Assembly: GCF_024213195.1 (NCBI RefSeq)
Contig: NZ_JANAVF010000016.1
Coordinates: forward strand, 1-64,000
DNA length: 64,000 nucleotides
Direction: 5' to 3'
DNA from: Streptomyces sp. TBY4
Lineage (GTDB): Bacteria; Actinomycetota; Actinomycetes; Streptomycetales; Streptomycetaceae
Part shown: piece by piece, positions 18,248 to 25,621 of the stretch
How positions within the stretch are numbered: position 1 is the stretch's first letter
Layout: the number at the start of each line of letters is the position of its first letter
The notes under the pieces: generated by a model
Databases searched by the model: none
Seen by the model: the letters and a program-made list of their open reading frames with translations, nothing else
Told to the model about the DNA's origin: nothing
Made by a program: the position numbers and the translations under genes

Positions 18248-18753
18248 CCCTGCCGGTCCGCGAGCGCCGTGTGCACCCGTCGGGCCGAGATGTCACCCGG
18301 CGCGCGGGGCGTGACCCGGTCCAGGACCGACGCCCACTCGAGGATGATCGTGGCGACGAGTTCCGCCTCCCGCTCCCTTTCTTCGGCGTAGGAGGTGCGC
18401 CGGAGTGCGCGGTTGATCACCTCGATCGAAAGGTCCGGCAGCACCTCCTGCCAGACGGCGTCCTCGGACTCGTCGCTCCCGTGGTCCGCCAGGATGTGCC
18501 CGACCTCGTGGAGCACGATGTGGTCCTGGTGCGCCTGGCTGGTCTCCTTCTGGTAGAAGATGAAGTCCGCCTGCGCGCCGGCGATCCACAGACCGTACGG
18601 GCCGGGGACGGGCAGCGAGTACGGGACCAGCCGGATCGGCCGTCCGCGGTGTTCACCGAGGAGCCGGCACAGCTCGGGGACCCGCAGTGGAGCGGTGATG
18701 CCGAGTTCCCTGAGGATGCTCCGACATCGTTTGCGCAACGTACGCTCGGTCAC
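18238..18753 (-). CDS. ImmA/IrrE-type metallopeptidase
   Basis: I choose the GTG at 18753 because ACGGAG stands seven bases before it; a TTG at 18801 would lengthen the protein. The 171 aa contain the zinc motif HEVGH in IVLHEVGHILADHG, with downstream acidic residues as third-ligand candidates, and a LRKRCRSILRELG N-terminus. ImmA-type proteases cleave or sense XRE-type repressors, as in ICEBs1. The partner here is probably the XRE regulator encoded just upstream. Genes XRE, ImmA, MAB_1171c and amidohydrolase run in one direction with overlaps or short gaps. Confidence 0.85.
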   Translation of the reverse strand: MTERTLRKRCRSILRELGITAPLRVPELCRLLGEHRGRPIRLVPYSLPVPGPYGLWIAGAQADFIFYQKETSQAHQDHIVLHEVGHILADHGSDESEDAVWQEVLPDLSIEVINRALRRTSYAEEREREAELVATIILEWASVLDRVTPRAPGDISARRVHTALADRQGWL

Positions 18754-18814
18754 GGGCCAACTCCGTTGGTGAATCTCCTGGGGCCTGGAAATTCCATCCA
18801 ATGACGTCAGACCA

Positions 18815-19288
18815 TCATGATCCAGGATGATTCAGGCCATCGTTTCGGCCGGGACCGCCCTCGGCCTGCTCCAGGCGGTAGACCACGTCCAGCAGATCCA
18901 TCACCTGTTCGCGGTGCTTCTGCGACAACTGACCCGCCCGCATGGCCATCAGCTTCACGTCGCTGCCCTGCGACGCCTCGTGCAGCCGCGCCTGCGCGGC
19001 GGCGAGGGCCGAGAGCTGCTCCTCGATGCGCGCGGTGGCCGAGTCGTCCACGAAATAGGCCGTGGAGACTCCGAAGAAACCTGCCAGCGCCTGCAGATGA
19101 CGCAGCGTCGGATTGGTCTTCTTGCTCTTCCGCAGCTGCCAGATGTAGCTCTGAGAGATCGACACCCCGGTGTCCCGGATGGCGGAGGCCACCTGCTCGT
19201 TGCTGTACTCGTGGTCGGGATCCGGTCTGACGGTCTCGAAGAGCCGGTTCAGCTTGTCGGCGAAACCGTGTTCCGGCTCCTCTGGCAT
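18815..19288 (-). CDS. XRE-family transcriptional regulator
   Basis: ATG at 19288 gives 157 aa. Residues 10-70 form a Streptomyces-type XRE helix-turn-helix: SNEQVASAIRDTGVSISQSYIWQLRKSKKTNPTL-like spacing followed by HLQALAGFFGVSTAYFVDD. A helical C-terminal half rich in Ala/Gln follows. It faces the gntR gene across a ~320-bp divergent spacer, so it may control both directions, and it is followed by the ImmA protease gene that could regulate its stability. Confidence 0.85.
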   Translation of the reverse strand: MPEEPEHGFADKLNRLFETVRPDPDHEYSNEQVASAIRDTGVSISQSYIWQLRKSKKTNPTLRHLQALAGFFGVSTAYFVDDSATARIEEQLSALAAAQARLHEASQGSDVKLMAMRAGQLSQKHREQVMDLLDVVYRLEQAEGGPGRNDGLNHPGS

Positions 19289-19610
19289 GACGCCCCCCCC
19301 TGGTCCGGCCAGCTCTGTTTTTCCACTCAGATGAATCGGTGCAACGCCCACTATCGCCACACTGGTTGAAGAGCGTCAAGGTGCGGACTACGGTACAACT
19401 GCACCGGCCGTCAACCGACGTGAAAGAACGGTCTGCCCAAGAATCGACATGGGTCGATGCCGGACCTGGGGGAAACGACGAAGGCAGCCATCGGCTCCGC
19501 ACCGACCACGCGGGAGTCGTCCCTCCGGCTGCCCCCGTCCCCCGCCCCGGCGAGCCGGCGGCGTGGCACGAGTGCTTGAGCACAACGTGAGCCAGAAGGG
19601 GGAGCAGCAC
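19289..19610. promoter_or_regulatory. Divergent spacer between XRE and GntR genes, with a candidate promoter
   Basis: About 320 bp without a gene. On the plus strand TTGAAG (19366-19371) and TACGGT (19389-19394) are 17 bp apart, a plausible sigma-70-like promoter for gntR. No convincing operator palindrome was found. Confidence 0.3.
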
Positions 19611-20072
19611 ATGTCAACTGCGTCTGAAACGGGGAACATCCGACGCCACAGCAGTGCCGCCGAGATACCGCTCTACGCCCAGATCCGGGCGAAACTCAGA
19701 ATGGACATCGCGTCGGGCCTCTACCCCCAGGGGGAGTACCTTCCGCCCGCCGACCAGCTCGGCAAGGAGTACGGCGCCAACAAGAACACGATCCTCCGGG
19801 CGCTGCGGATGCTGCGCAGCGAAGGCGTCGTGGACTTCGGGCGCGGGCGCGGCGCTGTCGTCCTGCCGACTTCGCTCCCGGTGGGCCTCGACGACATCTC
19901 CGACCAACTCCAGCGGGTCGTCAACCTCGCAGACGTCTCGGGTATCCCGCGCGCCGCCATCATCTCCGCCATCGAACGGATGCCCAGGATGGCCGCCCGC
20001 AATGGGAGGGCGGCGCGGCGCGGGCTGCCGGCGGTGCGCGGCCGCAGGCCGGGATGGAGCCAAGGAAGCTGA
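19611..20072 (+). CDS. GntR-family transcriptional regulator
   Basis: ATG at 19611 is preceded by AAGGGGGAGC. The 153-aa protein has a classic GntR winged helix (AEIPLYAQIRAKLRMDIASG, PADQLGKEYGANKNTILRALRML, DFGRGRGAVVLP) covering residues 15-85, then only ~65 residues with no ligand-binding UTRA domain. The Arg-rich end (AARNGRAARRGLPAVRGRR) is unusual. It lies upstream of the lasso genes in the same direction, separated by a hairpin, so it is a likely local regulator. Confidence 0.8.
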   Translation: MSTASETGNIRRHSSAAEIPLYAQIRAKLRMDIASGLYPQGEYLPPADQLGKEYGANKNTILRALRMLRSEGVVDFGRGRGAVVLPTSLPVGLDDISDQLQRVVNLADVSGIPRAAIISAIERMPRMAARNGRAARRGLPAVRGRRPGWSQGS

Positions 20073-20122
20073 AGCGGAGAGTGACCAACGGGCCAAGAAG
20101 ACCAGGCTGATCCCGCACGCCC

Positions 20123-20151
20123 GGACCGGCGGATCCTTCTCACGCCGGTCC
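20123..20151 (+). terminator. Hairpin after gntR
   Basis: A 9-bp perfect stem (GGACCGGCG at 20123-20131 with its complement at 20143-20151) is followed by CTCTTCT. It separates gntR from the lasso precursor. The remaining ~190 bp to the precursor must hold the lasso promoter, which I cannot pinpoint. Confidence 0.45.
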
Positions 20152-20343
20152 CTCTTCTACCAGGTGGCGGCCCCTGACAAGAGGTGCCGGGTGGCCCGGC
20201 CGCCCCGATCGCGGACCGTGTCGGCCACCGGTTGCTCCTTGAGCGGCAGGTGGCCACCGGCCGAGGATCTTTCCAGGCGGCCACCGAAATCCTGGGAAAC
20301 GGGGTCGCCTCGTCAGAAACCCACGCGAGAATGGATGAAAACC

Positions 20344-20463
20344 ATGGCCAAGAAGGTCTACGAGGTTCCGGCGCTGTCCAAGGCCGGCGACTTCCGCAAG
20401 GACACCGGATTCCTGAAGCGCGGACCGCACGAGCCCAAGGTCCGTCTGCCCCTGGGCTGGTAG
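20344..20463 (+). CDS. Lasso peptide precursor (A)
   Basis: This 39-aa peptide is too short for most gene finders. Its leader has the complete recognition pattern Y-x2-P-x-L-x3-G-x-F-x3-T (YEVPALSKAGDFRKDT). With Thr at leader position -2, the predicted core is FLKRGPHEPKVRLPLGW, 17 residues, cyclised between Phe1 and Glu8 into an 8-residue ring. An in-frame ATG three codons upstream (20335) is an alternative start; neither has a strong ribosome site. The cyclase gene begins five bases after the stop, so the genes are co-transcribed. The core is basic, with five Lys/Arg/His residues, and ends in Trp. No cysteine is present, so this is a class II lasso peptide. Confidence 0.88.
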   Translation: MAKKVYEVPALSKAGDFRKDTGFLKRGPHEPKVRLPLGW

Positions 20464-20467
20464 TCCG

Positions 20468-22261
20468 ATGACAAGCCACGGCGAGGGATGGTTCGCGCTG
20501 TTTCCGGACTGTGAGGCCGCCCTCGCCGTGGCCTCCCGACTCGGGATACGCGGGGAACGCACCCTCACACACCCGTCAGGAAGACCGTTCGTGCTGGGCA
20601 GCTGGGCCACCTCCGTCCAGGCCCGAAACGACCAAGGACTCTTTGTGGCGCTCATCGGACACACCCCCGTCGGCGCACCCGAACTCACCGCGCACATCGC
20701 CGGGGTGCGCGAACCCGGCGCGGTCCACCGAGTCGCCGCTCGCCTCCCCGGAGACTTCCACGTCATCGCCGAGGCACACGGCGAGATCCACGTGCACGGC
20801 ACCGCCTCGGGGATGCGACGTCTCTTCCACGCCACCGGGGACGGCATCACCGTCGCCGCCAACCGCGCCGACGTCCTGGCCCGGCTGTTCGACGCGCCCG
20901 TCGACGAGGACGTCCTCGCCCTGCGACTGCTGGACTCCGTCCCGCACCCGCTGGGTGACGTCCCCCTGTGGCGAGGTGTGCACTCCGTCGTCCCCGGCGA
21001 ACTCCTGCGCTTCGGCCGCTCCGCCCCCCGGACGGTCCGCTGGTGGCAGCCCCCGCAGGTACAAGTCCCCCTCGCCGAGGGGGCTGAGGCGCTCCGCACG
21101 GCGCTGGACGAGGCCGTACGCCTGCGGGTGGACATCGCCGGGAGCGTCAGCGCCGACCTCTCCGGCGGCCTCAACTCCACCACCGTCTGTGCCCTCGCCG
21201 CAGGCGTGAGCACCGCACCGTTACCCGCGCTCACCATGCCCAGCAGGGATCCGGGCGACGACGACGTGCACTGGGCCCGACTCGCCGCCGCCGAGATCGA
21301 CGGCCTGGAGCACATCCTGCTCGACATCGACGAGATCCCACTCTTCTACAGCGGTCTGCTGGACGTGCGCGGACCCGTCGACGAACCCCTCCCCACCATC
21401 CTCGACCAGCCGCGCCAGCTCGTCGGCCACGACCGGCTCCTTGCCGGCGGGTCGCGCCTCCATCTCACCGGCATGGGCGGCGACCACGTCCTGTGGGGGC
21501 ATCCCGCGCACCACCGTGACCTGCTGACCACCCGCCCCCTCACGGCCCTGCGCAGCATCCGCGGCTATCGCGCCCAGAACCGCTGGTCGCTGCGCGAGAC
21601 CCTGGCCGTCCTCGCCGACAGCCGCCCCTACGGCCGGTGGCTCGCGGACGCCGCCGACAACGTCACCGCCCCCCGGCCCGCCCCGCACAGCCCGGACGTC
21701 TTCGGCTGGGACATCCCGCCCCGTCTGCCGGTCTGGGCCACCGCCGACGCCGCCGCCTCCGTACGCCGGAGCCTGCGGGAGGCCGCCCGCACGGCGCAGC
21801 CGCGCGGTACCACCCGCGCCCTCCACAACGAGCTCCACACCCTGCACCACGGCACGCGGGCCACCCGCGTCCTGCACCAGGTCGCGGAGCACAGCGGGCT
21901 GCCGCTGGCGAGCCCCTTCCTCGACGACCGTGTCGTCGAGGCGTGCTGGTCGGTCCGCTCCGAGGAGCGCGCCACACCCTGGGAGTTCAAACCGCTGCTC
22001 AAGCATGCGATGCGCGGCCGGATGCCCGACGCGCTGCTGCGCCGCACCACCAAGGGCGAGGCTTCGGCCGACGCCGCCAACGGGCTGCGGGAGAACCGCG
22101 AACGCCTCGCCGAGCTGTGGCGGGACTCGCTGCTCGCCAAGGCCGGACTGGTCGACGCCGACAAGCTCCTGGACATCACCCTGCGGCCCTCGTCGCCCGA
22201 ACTCCGGCACGGCGGCCTTGACGCCACTCTCGCCTGCGAGATCTGGCTCCGCACCATCTGA
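20468..22261 (+). CDS. Lasso cyclase (asparagine synthetase-like, C protein)
   Basis: The 597-aa protein has an N-terminal glutaminase-like domain without the catalytic Cys (starts MTSHGEGWFALFP) and a C-terminal Asn-synthetase domain. The ATP-binding loop reads SGGLNSTT at 232-239, with Asn236 where SGGxDS is normal. TGMGGDHVLWGH, SPFLDDRVVEACWSV and the KPLLKHAMRGRMPD block follow as in McjC/LarC-type cyclases, which adenylate the acidic side chain and close the macrolactam. Leucine 252 is encoded by TTA (21221-21223), so translation may depend on bldA tRNA. It lies directly after the precursor and before the RRE gene. Confidence 0.92.
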   Translation: MTSHGEGWFALFPDCEAALAVASRLGIRGERTLTHPSGRPFVLGSWATSVQARNDQGLFVALIGHTPVGAPELTAHIAGVREPGAVHRVAARLPGDFHVIAEAHGEIHVHGTASGMRRLFHATGDGITVAANRADVLARLFDAPVDEDVLALRLLDSVPHPLGDVPLWRGVHSVVPGELLRFGRSAPRTVRWWQPPQVQVPLAEGAEALRTALDEAVRLRVDIAGSVSADLSGGLNSTTVCALAAGVSTAPLPALTMPSRDPGDDDVHWARLAAAEIDGLEHILLDIDEIPLFYSGLLDVRGPVDEPLPTILDQPRQLVGHDRLLAGGSRLHLTGMGGDHVLWGHPAHHRDLLTTRPLTALRSIRGYRAQNRWSLRETLAVLADSRPYGRWLADAADNVTAPRPAPHSPDVFGWDIPPRLPVWATADAAASVRRSLREAARTAQPRGTTRALHNELHTLHHGTRATRVLHQVAEHSGLPLASPFLDDRVVEACWSVRSEERATPWEFKPLLKHAMRGRMPDALLRRTTKGEASADAANGLRENRERLAELWRDSLLAKAGLVDADKLLDITLRPSSPELRHGGLDATLACEIWLRTI

Positions 22262-22271
22262 AGGGGAACCC

Positions 22272-22523
22272 ATGCAACTGCGTGAGGACGTGTCCGTGGT
22301 GGACACCGACTACGGCAAGGTCCTGCTCGACGGCAGTACGGGTGAGTACTGGGAGCTCAATCCGACCGGCAGCTCGGTCCTGGCCGGCCTGATCGACGGC
22401 ACCCCGGCCGAGGACATCGCCGATGCCCTGTGCGCCCAGTTCGACGTCGACGCGGACCGGGCGCAGGCCGACGTGACCGCCCTGCTCTCCGCCCTGCGCA
22501 ACGCCCGGCTGGTCAGCCCATGA
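22272..22523 (+). CDS. Lasso RRE protein (B1, PqqD-like)
   Basis: 83 aa with the PqqD/RRE pattern: LREDVSVVDTDYGKVLLD strands, then GEYWELNPTGSSVLAGLIDG and a helical end. The family binds the leader's YxxP and LxxxGxF positions and presents the precursor to the protease and cyclase. ATG at 22272 follows AAGGGGA. The stop overlaps the B2 start (ATGA), so expression is coupled. Confidence 0.9.
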   Translation: MQLREDVSVVDTDYGKVLLDGSTGEYWELNPTGSSVLAGLIDGTPAEDIADALCAQFDVDADRAQADVTALLSALRNARLVSP

Positions 22524-22960
22524 GCTTCCATCCGGTCCCGGAGACCCACACCGGGACGTCGTTCGCTCAGCGCGCGGGAGCCCGCCTCGCCGTGGCGGTG
22601 GGCCGGCCCCTGCTGCTACTACCGCCGGCCCGGCTGGCGCGGGTGCTCGGCGTGGTGTCCCGCGGGGCCCGCCCGGCCGGCCATGAACGGACCTACCGGG
22701 CCCGGCAGGCCGTCACCACGGTCAGCGCGGTCTGCGCCGGCCGTGAGGGCTGCCTGCCGCGCTCGGTCGCCACGGCCCTGCTCTGCCGGGCCCGCGGCGA
22801 GTGGCCCACGTGGTGCGTCGGCGTCCGGGCCGCGCCGCCTTTCGGAGCCCACGCCTGGGTCGAGGCGGAGGGTCGACTGGTGGGCGAGGAACTGCCCGAG
22901 AGCTACTTCCGGAGGCTGATCACCGTGGGCTCCGGGAGCGAGGAGAGGAGCCCTTCATGA
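22520..22960 (+). CDS. Lasso leader peptidase (B2, transglutaminase-like)
   Basis: 146 aa beginning at the ATG that overlaps the B1 stop. The catalytic Cys is C78 in REGCLPRSVATALL, and the His is H111 in FGAHAWVE, followed by an acidic segment; these are the hallmarks of B2 cysteine proteases that cut after leader residue -1. The split B1/B2 form is the normal actinobacterial arrangement. The last codons overlap the transporter start. Confidence 0.9.
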   Translation: MSFHPVPETHTGTSFAQRAGARLAVAVGRPLLLLPPARLARVLGVVSRGARPAGHERTYRARQAVTTVSAVCAGREGCLPRSVATALLCRARGEWPTWCVGVRAAPPFGAHAWVEAEGRLVGEELPESYFRRLITVGSGSEERSPS

Positions 22961-24834
22961 CCGGCCACTCGCATCCGTCCGGCGCGGCGACCGGAACCGG
23001 CCGGGGAACCGAGGGCGAGCCCGGGACCGTGGCGCGCCCGGGGGAGAACCCCGCCGACGGCGCCCGACCGGGCACCCGTGATCTGCTGCGCCTGCTGCGC
23101 GGCAGCGGCCGGACCGTGGGGGCCGCGCTCGCGCTGACCTTCGTCGGCACCGCCCTCGGACTGCTCCAGCCGCTGCTGACCATGCGTCTGATCGACCGGG
23201 TCTCCGCCGACCGGGCCGTAGCCGCGCTCGGCGTGACGCTGGCCGCTCTCTTCCTCGTCCAGGCCGCCCTCGAGGCGGCCGGTCAGTACCTGTTGGACGT
23301 GACCGGCGAGAGCGTGGTCCGGCGCCTGCGCCGCGGGCTCGTCGAACGGCTGTTGTTCGTCCGCCTCCGAGAACTCGACGGCCGGCGCGCCGGCGACCTG
23401 CTCTCCCGGGTCGGCACCGACACGACCATGCTGCGGGACATGGTCGCGGGCAGCTTCGTCCAGCTCGTGACCGTCACCATCACCGGAGTCGGCGCCGCCG
23501 GACTGATGCTGTGGATCGACCCCGTCATGTTCCTCGTGGTCGCCGGGACGCTGGTGGTCGCCGCCGTCCTCGTCGCGGGCGTGATGGCCGGCATCCGGAC
23601 CAGCACCGAACAGGCCCTCGCCGGTGTCGGTGCCATGACCGCCGACCTCGAACGCGCCCTCGGCGGCATCAGGACCGTACGGGCGGCCCGCGCCGAACAG
23701 CGGGAGGCCGAGCGCATCGGCGCGGACATCGACGCCGCCTTCACCGCCGGCGTCCGATCCGCGAAGCTCGGGTCCGTCGTGGGGCCCGCCATGGAGATCG
23801 CGGTCAACGGCTCGTTCCTCCTCGTCCTGCTCGTCGGCGCGGTCCGGGTTTCCGACGGCTCCATGTCCGTCAGCGAACTCGTCGCGTTCCTGCTGTTCGC
23901 CACCTACCTGGTCATGCCGCTCGCAGGCCTCTTCAACGCGCTCAGCCTGATCCAGCGCGGCCTCGGCTCGCTCCGCCGGATCGAGGACGTCCTGCGCCTG
24001 CCCGTCGAGCAGGACCCGGAGGACGGTACGCCCGTACCGCTTCCTGGCCCTGCCGCGTCGCCCGCGACCCCGCTCCTCGAACTGCGCCGGGTCTCCTTCG
24101 CGTACGACGACCGTCCTGTACTGCGCGACGTCTCGTTCTCCGTGCCGCGCACCGGGCTCATCGCCTTGGTGGGCCGGTCCGGCGCCGGCAAGACGACGAT
24201 CGTCTCCCTCGCCGAGAAGTTCCACGAACCGGACGGCGGACACGTCCTCTTCGACGGTGCCGACGTCAGGGGCGTCGATCCGCGCGACCTCCGGGCCCGT
24301 ATCGCCCTGGTCGAGCAACACGCGCCCCTGCTGTACGGAACCCTGCGGGACAATCTCGTCTACGCGAAACCCGGGGCGGATGAGAGAGAAATCCGGGAAG
24401 TGCTCCGGATGGTGAATCTCGAAGAACTCGTGGAACGTCTGGCGAACGGACTGGAGACAGAAGTCGGCGATCGGGGATTCAACCTCTCCGGCGGCGAACG
24501 CCAGCGCGTTGCCATCGCCCGCGCCCTGCTTGCCCGGCCCGAACTCGTACTCCTCGACGAACCCACGTCGCAACTCGACCCCATCAACGAACGGGAACTC
24601 ACCGACGTCCTGCGGGACATCTCCCGGGAACGCGCCCTGCTCGTCGTCGCCCACCGCATGTCCACCGTCCGGGCGGCCGACCGGATCGTCGTCCTCGACG
24701 ACGGCCGTGTCGGCGCCGAGGGCACGCACGAACAACTGCTCGCCGAGAACCCGTTCTATCGCAGGCTGACCACCGACCACCTCACGCGGCCGCTCGGCCG
24801 GCCCGCCCCAGACAGGAGCGTCGCAGCACCGTGA
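22957..24834 (+). CDS. Lasso peptide ABC exporter (D), fused permease-ATPase
   Basis: The 625-aa half-transporter starts at the ATG overlapping the B2 stop. After a ~45-residue Gly/Pro-rich N-tail come six membrane helices (about 55-330) and an ATPase with Walker A GRSGAGKT near 406, a NLSGGERQR signature and LLDEPTSQLD Walker B. No peptidase domain is present, as the leader is cut by B2. Lasso D proteins export the mature peptide and give self-immunity. It ends overlapping the luxR gene. Confidence 0.92.
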   Translation: MTGHSHPSGAATGTGRGTEGEPGTVARPGENPADGARPGTRDLLRLLRGSGRTVGAALALTFVGTALGLLQPLLTMRLIDRVSADRAVAALGVTLAALFLVQAALEAAGQYLLDVTGESVVRRLRRGLVERLLFVRLRELDGRRAGDLLSRVGTDTTMLRDMVAGSFVQLVTVTITGVGAAGLMLWIDPVMFLVVAGTLVVAAVLVAGVMAGIRTSTEQALAGVGAMTADLERALGGIRTVRAARAEQREAERIGADIDAAFTAGVRSAKLGSVVGPAMEIAVNGSFLLVLLVGAVRVSDGSMSVSELVAFLLFATYLVMPLAGLFNALSLIQRGLGSLRRIEDVLRLPVEQDPEDGTPVPLPGPAASPATPLLELRRVSFAYDDRPVLRDVSFSVPRTGLIALVGRSGAGKTTIVSLAEKFHEPDGGHVLFDGADVRGVDPRDLRARIALVEQHAPLLYGTLRDNLVYAKPGADEREIREVLRMVNLEELVERLANGLETEVGDRGFNLSGGERQRVAIARALLARPELVLLDEPTSQLDPINERELTDVLRDISRERALLVVAHRMSTVRAADRIVVLDDGRVGAEGTHEQLLAENPFYRRLTTDHLTRPLGRPAPDRSVAAP

Positions 24835-25169
24835 GCCCCACCACTCCCCGCACCCCCACCACTCCCCGCACCCCCACCGCACCCCACGCAACCGCCGGCG
24901 CCCGCGCGCCGGGCGCACCGCACTGGACACCGGCCCTGGAACGGGTCAGCCGACTCACCCCGCGCGAGCAGGAGACCTTCCTCCTGCTCGCCGAAGGGCT
25001 CTCCAACGAAACGATGGCCCAGCGGCTGCACGTGACCGAACGGACCGTGCGCGCACATGTCGCCGCGGTCATGGAGAAACTCGAACTCTCCTCACGCCTG
25101 ACCGTCTGCCTGGCTTCGTACGTGTTCTCCACGGAGCGCGCGGACGCCGGGAACCGGATTGGTCCGTAA
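24831..25169 (+). CDS. Orphan LuxR-type DNA-binding protein
   Basis: The GTG start overlaps the transporter stop. The 112-aa protein is a lone LuxR helix-turn-helix (LTPREQETFLLLAEGLSNE, then LHVTERTVRAHVAAVMEKL) behind a Pro/Thr-rich tail encoded by an imperfect tandem 18-bp repeat at 24840-24890. It has no receiver or ligand domain. Located between the lasso exporter and the lanthipeptide precursor, it could link both pathways. Confidence 0.85.
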   Translation: MSPTTPRTPTTPRTPTAPHATAGARAPGAPHWTPALERVSRLTPREQETFLLLAEGLSNETMAQRLHVTERTVRAHVAAVMEKLELSSRLTVCLASYVFSTERADAGNRIGP

Positions 25170-25291
25170 AGAGTCCCGAACCGCTATCCGTTCGGAATCC
25201 GGGCCCACGGCGAATACTGTCGCCACGGCCAATGGAACGGACGCAAGGAGCTCGACATGATTTCCATGGCGCCGGAAAAACCTCCGGAGCC

Positions 25292-25313
25292 CCCGGCGAA
25301 TCAATTCGCCGGG
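25292..25313. promoter_or_regulatory. Perfect palindrome upstream of lanA
   Basis: Two 10-bp arms (CCCGGCGAAT and its complement) separated by 2 bp, 21 bp before the lanA start codon. It overlaps the leader transcript, so it could be an operator or a hairpin masking the ribosome site (AAGGAAAG). Confidence 0.5.
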
Positions 25314-25334
25314 CGGAATGACGAAAGGAAAGAC

Positions 25335-25520
25335 ATGTCTGACGCATTCGACCTGGACGCCCGGATCTCCGCCCCTGCCGGCCCCGCCGGCGAGCAGGCG
25401 CCCCCGCCGTCCATCTCGGGGATCGCCACCCGCACCGTCTGCACCCGAGTGACCTGCCAGGCCAGCAAGACCTGTGTCTGCACCGCGATGTGCACGGTCT
25501 TCTGCGTGGGCGGCAAGTAG
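25335..25520 (+). CDS. Class I lanthipeptide precursor LanA
   Basis: 61 aa from the ATG at 25335 (AAGGAAAG before it); a longer in-frame reading from 25257 lacks family features. The leader carries FDLD at residues 5-8 (FDLDARIS), the nisin/gallidermin-type box recognised by LanB and LanC. A Pro-rich hinge (QAPPPS, 21-26) precedes the core with Thr/Ser at 26, 28, 32, 34, 37, 40, 44, 46, 50 and 54 and six Cys at 36, 41, 47, 49, 53 and 57, allowing up to six thioether rings. The end is VGGK. The core resembles none of the nisin, gallidermin or NAI-107 patterns I know. The leader protease site is not obvious. Confidence 0.9.
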   Translation: MSDAFDLDARISAPAGPAGEQAPPPSISGIATRTVCTRVTCQASKTCVCTAMCTVFCVGGK

Positions 25521-25535
25521 CCACGGGCCAACTCC

Positions 25536-25576
25536 CGACGGGTGCTGCCGTGGTCGAGACACGGCAGCACCCGTCG
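25536..25576 (+). terminator. Strong hairpin between lanA and lanC
   Basis: A 17-bp perfect stem (25536-25552 pairing with 25560-25576) with a 7-nt loop starts 15 bp after the lanA stop. Such leaky terminators give many precursor transcripts per enzyme transcript in RiPP operons. Confidence 0.75.
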
Positions 25577-25621
25577 TCGCAGAGCGAGAGAAGCACGCCG
25601 AACAGACAGGGGCTGACCACG

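Noticed and set aside
24840..24890. Tandem 18-bp CACCCCCACCACTCCCCG-type repeats taken as a possible CRISPR or operator array
   Set aside because: Only about 2.5 units inside the luxR coding start; explained by a Pro/Thr repeat.
22903..24930. 675-codon open frame antisense to the lasso exporter
   Set aside because: Highly charged Asp/Gly/Glu composition from the complementary strand of a membrane protein gene.
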